Assembly: GCA_937877765.1 (NCBI GenBank)
Contig: CALGBN010000082.1
Span: 1-5,171, forward strand
DNA length: 5,171 bases
Direction of reading: 5' to 3'
DNA from: Candidatus Bathyarchaeota archaeon
GTDB taxonomy: Archaea; Thermoproteota; Bathyarchaeia; TCS64
Numbering within the stretch: the stretch's first letter is position 1; every line of letters begins with the position of its first letter. Below are positions 1-4,758 of the stretch, piece by piece. Under the pieces are notes generated by a model. That model did no database searches. It was not told the origin of the DNA and saw only the letters and a program-made list of their open reading frames with translations. The position numbers were made by a program, and so were the translations under genes.

Positions 1-70
1 AATGATACGGCGACCACCGAGATCTACACCGTCTAATTCGTCGGCAGCGTCAGATGTGTATAAGAGACAG
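1..70 (+). other. Illumina P5/Nextera i5 adapter remnant (not genomic)
   Basis: Bases 1-29 are the Illumina P5 flow-cell oligonucleotide, 30-37 an 8-base i5 index (CGTCTAAT, which I recall as Nextera index S510), 38-51 the Nextera read-1 linker (TCGTCGGCAGCGTC), and 52-70 the 19-bp Tn5 mosaic end (AGATGTGTATAAGAGACAG). All four parts are in the exact order and spacing of a finished library molecule, with no mismatch that I can see. This is library DNA assembled into the contig end, most simply from untrimmed reads running through a short insert. Genomic sequence starts at 71 and base 1 is a true contig end. No biological feature should be annotated here. Confidence 0.99.
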
Positions 71-82
71 GCGTAATATTTG

Positions 83-1339
83 CTATTGTAGGACATTTCC
101 GTCAACGCTGTAACGTTCCATCAGTATAACCAGTATTGGAAAAGCGATAAGACTCCACTGTGCTACAGGTATCCAGAAGAGAAGATCAGGATTGATCTCC
201 CAAATGTATCCTCCGATGACTGGACCAGCTATTCCAATCAAACCCGCTATTAGATTCTTAACTCCATTATAGCTGCCCCTTACTCGTTGTAGTATGGCTT
301 CTTGACTGTAGGCATCCATTCCAACGTAGAGGCATCCTTCGAGGCTTCCAAGTACGCTCACCATAATGAGAAGAGAGGGAAGACTAACTGGTGTAGCAAC
401 TAGTAAGAGTCTGGCTAATATTCCGAAAACGTGTCCAATGTAGGCTGTCTTTTTCCGCCCATATTTCTCAACAAGATTTGCTAGTGGAATACTTAGAAAT
501 ACATCGATAAAGGGCTCTGCAACGCCAATCCACCCGAAAATGATCAATGTGGCTGTCTTGATGTCTACTTGATAGATGCCTCTGAATGGGCTTATCATCA
601 TCATGACGAAGAGGGTTGTAACCTCGCTGAATAACAAGAGCTTCAACTGAATAGGTGATTCCAAGATTGATCTGAGTCCATCAAGCAGACTACCGGATTC
701 TTTCTCGCGTTCAATATTCACTGGCTCAAGATGTCGATAAAGCAGGTATAAGATCAATAAATCTGCAAAGAAAAATAACAAGAATAATGGCCTGATGTTA
801 TCAGCTGATTCAAGTCCACCAAAATAGTTGATTGCGAGGGCGATGAGCATGGGTGATGCTACTCCAGCTACTGCTGTAATTGTTCTATGGAATCCTAGCC
901 CTGACACCCTTGAAGTGTCTTCCATTGAGTCTATGTCAATAATAAGTTGGCTTGGAAACTGGATACTTAATGCAACTGTATAGACCAACATCATGACCAG
1001 ATAGATTCTCCAATCGGAAGTGAAATACAGTCCAATAAATGCAGGAAGACTCAGCAAGAAGCTGCTGTAATATATTTTTCTAATATCCGTGCTTCTGTCA
1101 ATGAATAACCCACTTGGTACTGCTAATAATAGACTCAGTAAGCTCTGGATGCCATTTACATAGCCAATTTGAACAGCGGACGCGCCAAGCCTGCTCAGAA
1201 AAATACTATCATATCCTCCCATACCCTGTTCTAGAGGGCGTCTTCCACTGAACATGGTTACGCTGTCGCGTAAAATCATAACCCGATAATTAGTCTTCTG
1301 AGATTGCCAAAACTTCTCCATGTCAGAGCGTAAGCCCAC
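83..1339 (-). CDS. MFS family transporter
   Basis: This 418-residue polytopic membrane protein is probably a major facilitator superfamily secondary transporter in the cytoplasmic membrane; the substrate cannot be told. About 11-12 hydrophobic segments are visible (roughly residues 53-80, 90-107, 111-134, 150-172, 183-202, 231-255, 263-285, 298-316, 320-342, 355-380 and 384-407), with a weaker first helix near 25-48. A charged central loop (203-225) splits the two six-helix halves. Motif A-like loops follow helix 2 (GLFIDRSTDIRK, 77-88) and helix 8 (NLVEKYGRKK, 288-297), the usual MFS signature. Length fits the family. The start is uncertain: the full frame opens with GTG at 1339, but an ATG at 1321 would remove only six hydrophilic residues, and neither has a good Shine-Dalgarno site. 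A weak TATA-like stretch lies at about 1370-1378. The TAG stop is intact and lies 12 bases inside the adapter junction, so the gene is complete at its 3' end. The 113-bp gap to the upstream VOC gene suggests it is not tightly coupled to it. Confidence 0.9.
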   Translation of the reverse strand: MGLRSDMEKFWQSQKTNYRVMILRDSVTMFSGRRPLEQGMGGYDSIFLSRLGASAVQIGYVNGIQSLLSLLLAVPSGLFIDRSTDIRKIYYSSFLLSLPAFIGLYFTSDWRIYLVMMLVYTVALSIQFPSQLIIDIDSMEDTSRVSGLGFHRTITAVAGVASPMLIALAINYFGGLESADNIRPLFLLFFFADLLILYLLYRHLEPVNIEREKESGSLLDGLRSILESPIQLKLLLFSEVTTLFVMMMISPFRGIYQVDIKTATLIIFGWIGVAEPFIDVFLSIPLANLVEKYGRKKTAYIGHVFGILARLLLVATPVSLPSLLIMVSVLGSLEGCLYVGMDAYSQEAILQRVRGSYNGVKNLIAGLIGIAGPVIGGYIWEINPDLLFWIPVAQWSLIAFPILVILMERYSVDGNVLQ

Positions 1340-1383
1340 AGGTTATCCCGCTAGATGATACGTTCTGAGATAAGAATAGATCG

Positions 1384-1450
1384 AAAAAAGGAGAATCATT
1401 AGATATCCAATTTTGTCAACAAGTTATTGGAACAGGTTAGCAAAAATAAC
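1384..1450 (-). terminator. T-rich termination region after the VOC gene
   Basis: Read on the minus strand, a T5 run (1442-1446) begins 7 bases after the VOC stop codon and a T6 run (1384-1389) follows. Between them is an imperfect hairpin (1407-1430) with outer stem CCAAT/ATTGG and inner stem TTG/CAA. Archaeal RNA polymerase terminates at T-rich tracts, so this could end VOC transcription before the MFS gene. The hairpin is short and may be chance. Confidence 0.3.
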
Positions 1451-1452
1451 CA

Positions 1453-1884
1453 CTAGTTACGTTGCCAAAGCTCTAGGTGTATACCATCTGGGTCTTTGAA
1501 GGCGACTCGTTTCCAGTTTTCAGACGGTTGCATACAGCCAGATAATTTTGGGTTATCTGGGGTTGGGTCAGCATACTCGACAACTCCATCCAATAATTTC
1601 ACCAAAGCTTCTCCTTTGAATGTCATTATTTCACTGGTCTCGATTCCTAGTTTATGGAGTCTTTTCACTTCTTTCTCGATGTTATCTGTATAGAATGCTA
1701 GATGGAATGGATACGACTGTTCAGGGTCTAAGCCGGGCATTATTTCCAAGATTGCGTCCCCAAGATACATCATGGCGTGTGGTCGATTGGTTTTCCTGAG
1801 TATCTTGAACCCGATTTTCTCGTAGAATTTAATTGAGCGTTCAAGATCACTTACAAGAATCCCGGGATGCTCTAAACCTATCAT
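1453..1884 (-). CDS. VOC family protein (glyoxalase/dioxygenase fold)
   Basis: This 143-residue protein has the vicinal oxygen chelate fold: two beta-alpha-beta-beta-beta modules forming a metal-binding cup. The first module covers about residues 4-49 and the second about 59-140. The expected metal ligands are all present: His6 (GLEHPGI), Glu47 (ILEIMP), His61 (PFHLAF) and Glu138 (HLELWQ), a His-Glu-His-Glu quartet as in many glyoxalase I-like and dioxygenase-like members. The C-terminal DPDGIHLELW is the typical closing strand. A stretch of about 30 residues (84-124) carrying PTPDNP and GCMQP sits between the strands of module two. The cytoplasmic reaction cannot be assigned: glyoxalase, resistance protein, epimerase and dioxygenase are all possible. 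The ATG is preceded by no Shine-Dalgarno site, and a TATA-like box about 27 bases upstream predicts a leaderless message. The tRNA-Ala gene lies 42 bp upstream on the same strand. Confidence 0.92.
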   Translation of the reverse strand: MIGLEHPGILVSDLERSIKFYEKIGFKILRKTNRPHAMMYLGDAILEIMPGLDPEQSYPFHLAFYTDNIEKEVKRLHKLGIETSEIMTFKGEALVKLLDGVVEYADPTPDNPKLSGCMQPSENWKRVAFKDPDGIHLELWQRN

Positions 1885-1907
1885 GTAGGGTCCAATATAC
1901 TAGGTTG

Positions 1908-1916
1908 TATAATAAA
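1908..1916 (-). promoter_or_regulatory. TATA-like box of the VOC gene (leaderless start)
   Basis: The minus strand reads TTTATTATA here, centred about 28 bases upstream of the ATG at 1884. The archaeal TATA-to-start distance of about 26 bases puts transcription initiation at or within a few bases of the start codon, in agreement with the absence of a ribosome binding site. It lies just beyond the 3' end of tRNA-Ala, suggesting the VOC gene has its own promoter. Confidence 0.5.
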
Positions 1917-1926
1917 CAGATGAACT

Positions 1927-2002
1927 TGGTGGACGAGGGGGGATTTGAACCCCCGACCTCCTGGTTGCAAACCAGGCATTCATACCCCTGAACTACTCGC
2001 CC
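1927..2002 (-). tRNA. tRNA-Ala(UGC), CCA encoded
   Basis: A full cloverleaf folds on the minus strand. The acceptor stem pairs GGGCGAG with CTCGTCC and contains the G3-U70 wobble pair, the main alanine identity element. The D stem is GTTC/GAAT, the anticodon stem CCTGG/CCAGG with loop TTTGCAA (anticodon TGC), the variable loop AGGTC, and the T arm GGGGG-TTCAAAT-CCCCC. The discriminator is A at 1930 and a genome-encoded CCA follows (1927-1929). There is no intron. It would read GCN alanine codons, mainly GCA and GCG. The mature body without CCA is 73 nt (1930-2002). Confidence 0.98.
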
Positions 2003-2029
2003 GTACTCCCCAATGAACCTCACTCTAGG

Positions 2030-2043
2030 TTAAAAAAGTTTCA
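2030..2043 (-). promoter_or_regulatory. BRE/TATA promoter of tRNA-Ala
   Basis: On the minus strand TGAAAC is followed directly by TTTTTTAA (2030-2037), resembling a TFB recognition element followed by a TATA box. The box is centred about 31 bases upstream of the mature tRNA 5' end, which would place the transcription start around 2007 and leave a leader of about 5 nt for RNase P to remove. The location is plausible; the assignment is by sequence only. Confidence 0.5.
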
Positions 2044-2047
2044 CTCA

Positions 2048-2055
2048 ATAAAATA
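2048..2055 (+). promoter_or_regulatory. TATA-like box of the plus-strand HAD gene
   Basis: ATAAAATA is centred about 35 bases upstream of the ATG at 2087, predicting initiation near 2077 and a leader of about 10 nt. No Shine-Dalgarno site precedes the ATG. It lies only about 10 bases from the divergent tRNA-Ala TATA box, so the two promoters share a compact divergent region. Confidence 0.4.
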
Positions 2056-2086
2056 CTTCATAAACCATCAACTATCAATAGCCCTT

Positions 2087-2752
2087 ATGCCTTGCAGAGC
2101 CGTGGTATTTGACCTCGACGGGACACTAGTAGAGAGCCATATCAACTACGAGAAGATGGGTGAACAGATCAAGGTACTACTTGCTGAGATGGGAATGACT
2201 GAACACATTGAGGACAGACGTAAAGCATACCAAGTCATCAGAGGCGGAGCCGAAACCCTCCTTGAATATGGGCTACCAAAAGAAAACCTCGAAGCCACAC
2301 TCATAGAACTTGATAAAGTAATGAACAACATCGAGTTAGAAGCATTACCTACCATGCTCTTGAAGCCAAACGCACATGAAACCCTAACAGAACTACAGAA
2401 AGAAGGCTACAGAATGGGAATTGCAACAAGAAGCCACGGAGAATACGCAGTAAAGGTACTTAAGAAATTCAATATAGCACAATATTTCCACGGTGTTATT
2501 GGCCGAGACGAGACCCCATACCCAAAACCAGACCCCAGACACCTTCTATCAACAATAGAACTAATCAAAGCCAAACCCGAAGAAACCCTGTACATAGGAG
2601 ATACCACTACAGATCTAACCACCTCGCTCGCCGCAAAAGTTGATTTCATTGGTTATTGGCGTGATAACGAATGGGCGAAGAGGTTGATGGATGGTGGCTG
2701 TAAAAAGATAATAAAAGACCTTTATGATCTTGTGGAGTTAGCCCGTAACTAG
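2087..2752 (+). CDS. HAD hydrolase, phosphoglycolate phosphatase-like
   Basis: This 221-residue cytoplasmic protein has all four haloacid dehalogenase superfamily motifs. Motif I is FDLDGTL with nucleophile Asp9 and acid/base Asp11. Motif II is GIATRS with Thr114. Motif III is PYPKPDP with Lys147. Motif IV is YIGDTTTDL with Asp172 and Asp176, which bind magnesium. A helical cap of C1 type fills about residues 17-86. The pattern matches the Gph/phosphoglycolate phosphatase-like branch, so a small phosphomonoester substrate is likely, but the substrate is not determined. The ATG gives MPCRAVVFDLDGT, the normal spacing from start to motif I. It is the only plus-strand gene in the window. Its last 15 bases overlap the end of the convergent HAD gene. 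The gene changes composition near codon 185: of third positions, 31 of 37 are A/C in codons 148-184, but only 12 of 37 in 185-221. Confidence 0.94.
   Translation: MPCRAVVFDLDGTLVESHINYEKMGEQIKVLLAEMGMTEHIEDRRKAYQVIRGGAETLLEYGLPKENLEATLIELDKVMNNIELEALPTMLLKPNAHETLTELQKEGYRMGIATRSHGEYAVKVLKKFNIAQYFHGVIGRDETPYPKPDPRHLLSTIELIKAKPEETLYIGDTTTDLTTSLAAKVDFIGYWRDNEWAKRLMDGGCKKIIKDLYDLVELARN
2701..2717 (-). terminator. T-tract terminator candidate for the minus-strand HAD gene
   Basis: Read on the minus strand, a run of CTTTTATTATCTTTTTA begins about 21 bases after the TAA stop of the convergent HAD gene. Archaeal termination commonly occurs at such T-rich tracts without a hairpin. The tract lies inside the coding region of the opposing plus-strand HAD gene, encoding its residues around KKIIKD. 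The A-rich lysine and isoleucine codons alone could also explain it. Confidence 0.4.
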
Positions 2753-3457
2753 CTTGTTCAGTGCATCTGGGAATTCGTTAATCTCCTTAATCACGGCAGA
2801 GCAGTTATCATAGTATTCGTGCTGGTTATCATAAACATCAACAAGCACAGTATTCATTCCTGCAAGATTTCCGCCGACAACATCAGCGCCATAAGTATCC
2901 CCAACCATAATACAAGACTCAGGTTTGGATTCTGTCTCACGCATAGCGGTTTCAAAAAGAATGTTTGCTGGTTTCATGAAACCCAACTCATGGCTCACCA
3001 CCAAAGAGTCAAAGATTTCATCATAACCTAATTTTGCGAAAACTTTCCTACATGTAGGGCCATCCATATAGTTAGTGATTACACCAAGCTTGTATTCTCT
3101 GCCAAGTCTCTCAAGCATCTCTGGCACACCGGGGAAAAACTCGGTTTCGGTAATCCATCGACTAAGATAATGATTCCAAGCACCAGCACTATGCTTAACG
3201 GGGTCATCAACAGCTAATTTTCTATAAGCATCCTCGATGATCTGCCCGTAATCTGGTTCCCGGTGCCCTGCCTCCTCACATGTCTTGAAGTGAGCCCTAG
3301 CAATGGGTCTATAGACCTCTGTGAAGATATCATAGTCTACTTTGAACCCTTGATCCACCAAATAACCATGAAGCACCCTTGTGCTGCTTCCTCTGCTCAT
3401 GAGATATGGTGCTTGCACGATGGTGTTCCAGTTATCAAAATAGATAGTGTCTATCAT
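2738..3457 (-). CDS. HAD-like hydrolase with altered motif I (DxW)
   Basis: This 239-residue HAD superfamily protein has motif I FDNWNT, with nucleophile Asp8 but Trp10 where phosphatases carry the acid/base Asp. The other motifs are intact: GVITNY with Thr128 (II), GFMKPA with Lys162 (III), and VGDTYGAD with Asp187 and Asp192 (IV). A large helical cap fills about residues 16-104. DxW/DxY versions occur in known HAD proteins, including haloacid dehalogenases with DxYGT. However, motif IV here is of the phosphatase type rather than the dehalogenase SSN type. The reaction could therefore be an unusual phosphatase or transferase, a dehalogenase-like hydrolysis, or a non-catalytic role; I cannot choose. 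The ATG immediately follows the TAG of the AIM24 gene (TAGATG), suggesting translational coupling as the last gene of the cluster. Its 3' end overlaps the plus-strand HAD gene by 15 bp. Confidence 0.92.
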   Translation of the reverse strand: MIDTIYFDNWNTIVQAPYLMSRGSSTRVLHGYLVDQGFKVDYDIFTEVYRPIARAHFKTCEEAGHREPDYGQIIEDAYRKLAVDDPVKHSAGAWNHYLSRWITETEFFPGVPEMLERLGREYKLGVITNYMDGPTCRKVFAKLGYDEIFDSLVVSHELGFMKPANILFETAMRETESKPESCIMVGDTYGADVVGGNLAGMNTVLVDVYDNQHEYYDNCSAVIKEINEFPDALNKLVTG

Positions 3458-4156
3458 CTATCTCGCCTGTCGAGAAGCTACACGTGGTCCTATGAGCATC
3501 CATATCCAGTCAACGAACTCGCGGAGATTCTTTGTTTGAACATAGACATCACCCGGTCCCTCAATATAGGTAACCAAACCTTCACCGCTGAATAGGGTGT
3601 CCTTCCATGTACCAAACTTTCTTACCTCATACTCACAGGTATCGCTGAACGCGGCTAGGTGATAGTTGTCCACTACTAGTTGTTCCCCTGGTGCAAGTGT
3701 ATGTTTGTCCAGTGCACCGAAGCTGTTGATGAATAGGTCTCCCATGCCGGTTGTTTTGATCATGAACAATCCTTGACCGAAGAGTCCTCTTGTGAATCCC
3801 TCCCAGCGTACATCTAGTTCGATGTTCTGGGTTGATGCAAGATAAGCTGATTTCTGAATGATATAACCATGATCGGGTGAAATATCCAGCTTGATGATGT
3901 CACCAATAGGAGCTGCAACCAATGCAACCTTTCCAGATCCACCCATAGCAGCGAAATCTGTCACAAAAAGGCTCTGCCCACCTAGGAGACTTGTTTTGAG
4001 GCTCCCTAGTAGGCTTTTTTCTCGTGTTCTTGTCCTGATGTCTATGTTTGGGCTCATATATGTGAGGGAACCTGATTCCCCTGTGATTTGTTCGTCTTTT
4101 TCTAGTTCAACTTCAAGCATGCTATAACTTGGCTGATATTTAATCTCGTACTTCAA
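3458..4156 (-). CDS. AIM24/TIGR00266 family protein
   Basis: This 232-residue glycine-rich, mostly beta-strand protein matches the AIM24 (TIGR00266, formerly DUF124) family by overall pattern. Hallmarks are MKYEI and the SYSMLEVEL start (10-18), ESGSLTYMS (27-35), GGQSLFVTDF (59-68), PIGDIIKLDI (83-92), GLFGQGLFMIKTTGMGDLF (124-142), VVDNYHLAAF (161-170), SGEGLV (190-195) and GPGDVYVQTKN (200-210). The family has a repeated beta fold resembling the TRAP protein. Yeast Aim24 acts at the mitochondrial inner membrane, but the prokaryotic role is unknown. No signal peptide or clear membrane helix is visible. The frame has no ATG before an upstream stop; TTG at 4156 restores the conserved MKYEI start, whereas the first internal ATG would delete 12 conserved residues. 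The HAD gene abuts downstream, and the zinc-ribbon gene lies 56 bp upstream. Third positions shift from A/C-rich (20 of 26 in codons 37-62) to T/G-rich (17 of 26 in 63-88). Confidence 0.93.
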   Translation of the reverse strand: MKYEIKYQPSYSMLEVELEKDEQITGESGSLTYMSPNIDIRTRTREKSLLGSLKTSLLGGQSLFVTDFAAMGGSGKVALVAAPIGDIIKLDISPDHGYIIQKSAYLASTQNIELDVRWEGFTRGLFGQGLFMIKTTGMGDLFINSFGALDKHTLAPGEQLVVDNYHLAAFSDTCEYEVRKFGTWKDTLFSGEGLVTYIEGPGDVYVQTKNLREFVDWIWMLIGPRVASRQAR

Positions 4157-4188
4157 ATATAATTCACTACTCAGAAATCTACATTTTC

Positions 4189-4197
4189 AATAATAAA
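4189..4197 (-). promoter_or_regulatory. TATA-like box of the AIM24 gene
   Basis: The minus strand reads TTTATTATT, centred about 37 bases upstream of the TTG start, predicting initiation near 4167 and a leader of about 11 nt. It lies within the 56-bp gap after the zinc-ribbon gene. If used, AIM24 and the HAD gene form their own transcription unit in addition to any read-through from upstream. Confidence 0.35.
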
Positions 4198-4212
4198 CCC
4201 AGTGAATCAAGG

Positions 4213-4575
4213 TTATATACTCTGACTCTTTCTAGACGCAATCATGTAGGCGTCAATGGCTGAGATAAACGCCATCAATACACCAAACCCCATAACTTGT
4301 TCTTGTGAATAACTCATAGAGAGAACTCCACCAAGAATCAAGGTTCCAATGAAAAAAACAGCCGCCCTTTTTCGTTTACCGAGATAAAGCTGACCAAGTC
4401 CAGTAATAAGAAAACTTAGAATAACTGCTGTCCATGGACTTTTTCCCTTGTCCTCTTTGATAGGCTCCATACCAGAGATAATACCTTGTTTTGCGTTACA
4501 CGCTGGACAGTATCTATCCATGAAGGGTATCATGGCGCCGCATTGGTGACAGTATTTGGTCTTCTCCTCTGTCAT
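4213..4575 (-). CDS. Zinc-ribbon plus TM2-like membrane protein
   Basis: This 120-residue protein has two parts. The N-terminal part is a zinc ribbon with CHQC (Cys9, Cys12) and CPAC (Cys23, Cys26), presumably cytoplasmic and binding one zinc. A charged linker (37-46) leads to a membrane part with helices at about 47-66, 70-88 and 94-112. The stretch SPWTAVILSF...GLGQLYLGKRKRA resembles the TM2/DUF5683-type turn in which Gly-x-Gly, Tyr-Leu-Gly and a basic loop join two helices; the closing SAIDAYMIASRK is also common in such proteins. No enzymatic residues are evident, and the function of the family is unknown. The ATG overlaps the TAA of the upstream small membrane-protein gene by one base (TAATG), indicating coupled translation. 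Only a poor Shine-Dalgarno candidate (GGAAG) is present upstream. Confidence 0.88.
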   Translation of the reverse strand: MTEEKTKYCHQCGAMIPFMDRYCPACNAKQGIISGMEPIKEDKGKSPWTAVILSFLITGLGQLYLGKRKRAAVFFIGTLILGGVLSMSYSQEQVMGFGVLMAFISAIDAYMIASRKSQSI

Positions 4576-4706
4576 TACAGGAAATCGTCTTCCTTCTTAG
4601 TTAAGTAATAATACAGCTCGACGAGCAGCCTGTAAGCAAAGTACACGCTGGGGATAATTCCGATAATATATGCGATTAATTCAAGGGATATTGTCTGCTC
4701 GCTCAA
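4575..4706 (-). CDS. Small single-helix membrane protein (43 aa), TTG start
   Basis: I do not recognise this protein. The frame runs from TTG at 4706 to TAA at 4577-4575 and encodes 43 residues starting (M)SEQTISLELIAYIIGIIP. An acidic-polar N-terminus is followed by one long hydrophobic segment (about residues 8-35, rich in Ile, Leu and Tyr, with Pro19 and Arg26 inside) and a charged tail TKKEDDFL. An in-frame TAA two codons before the TTG rules out a longer version, and no ATG exists in the frame. Support for a real gene: its stop shares one base with the ATG of the zinc-ribbon gene (TAATG), it fills an otherwise empty interval, and it ends in a typical charged membrane-anchor tail. It could assist its membrane-protein neighbour. 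Codon statistics over so few codons cannot prove it. Confidence 0.65.
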   Translation of the reverse strand: MSEQTISLELIAYIIGIIPSVYFAYRLLVELYYYLTKKEDDFL

Positions 4707-4736
4707 TGTTTATTCGCAGAACTTGAATGTAAGGCT

Positions 4737-4744
4737 CCTTAAAG
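4737..4744 (-). promoter_or_regulatory. Weak TATA-like element before the small membrane protein
   Basis: The minus strand reads CTTTAAGG, centred about 35 bases upstream of the TTG start at 4706, which would give a leader of about 9 nt. The match to an archaeal TATA box is weak and the gene may instead be read through from the C45 gene 52 bp upstream. A bulged hairpin (4744-4759, GGGTTA/TAATCCC on the minus strand) overlaps the C45 stop codon just upstream. Confidence 0.2.
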
Positions 4745-4758
4745 GGATTATGATAACC

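Noticed and set aside
52..70. A Tn5 mosaic end that could suggest a transposon or insertion sequence terminus
   Set aside because: It is preceded by the P5 oligo, an index and the Nextera linker, so it comes from library preparation and not from a mobile element in the genome.
1322..1400. A C/D-box guide RNA in the MFS-VOC gap (ATGATA and CTGA-like elements)
   Set aside because: The box C match is imperfect and the C, D' and D elements are not at the usual spacing.
1496..1693. A plus-strand open frame of 65 codons opposite the VOC gene
   Set aside because: The metal ligands and VOC strands are on the minus strand; the plus product has no family resemblance.
2146..2649. Two minus-strand open frames opposite the plus-strand HAD gene
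   Set aside because: All four HAD motifs are on the plus strand and these frames give low-complexity Ser/Val-rich products.
2819..3031. A plus-strand open frame of 70 codons opposite the DxW HAD gene
   Set aside because: The minus frame contains HAD motifs II-IV across this stretch; the plus frame shows none.
2087..3457. The two convergent HAD genes as an inverted duplication
   Set aside because: Beyond the superfamily motifs the proteins differ in motif I, cap size and sequence, and I see no inverted repeat at DNA level, so a recent duplication is unlikely.
3263..3595. A plus-strand open frame of 110 codons antisense to the AIM24/HAD junction
   Set aside because: It lies opposite two well-supported genes, crosses their junction, and its product resembles no family and has no promoter or start signal.
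3891..4127. A plus-strand open frame of 78 codons opposite the AIM24 gene
   Set aside because: AIM24 family signatures occupy the minus strand here, and the plus frame is Ser/Pro/Arg-rich without structure.
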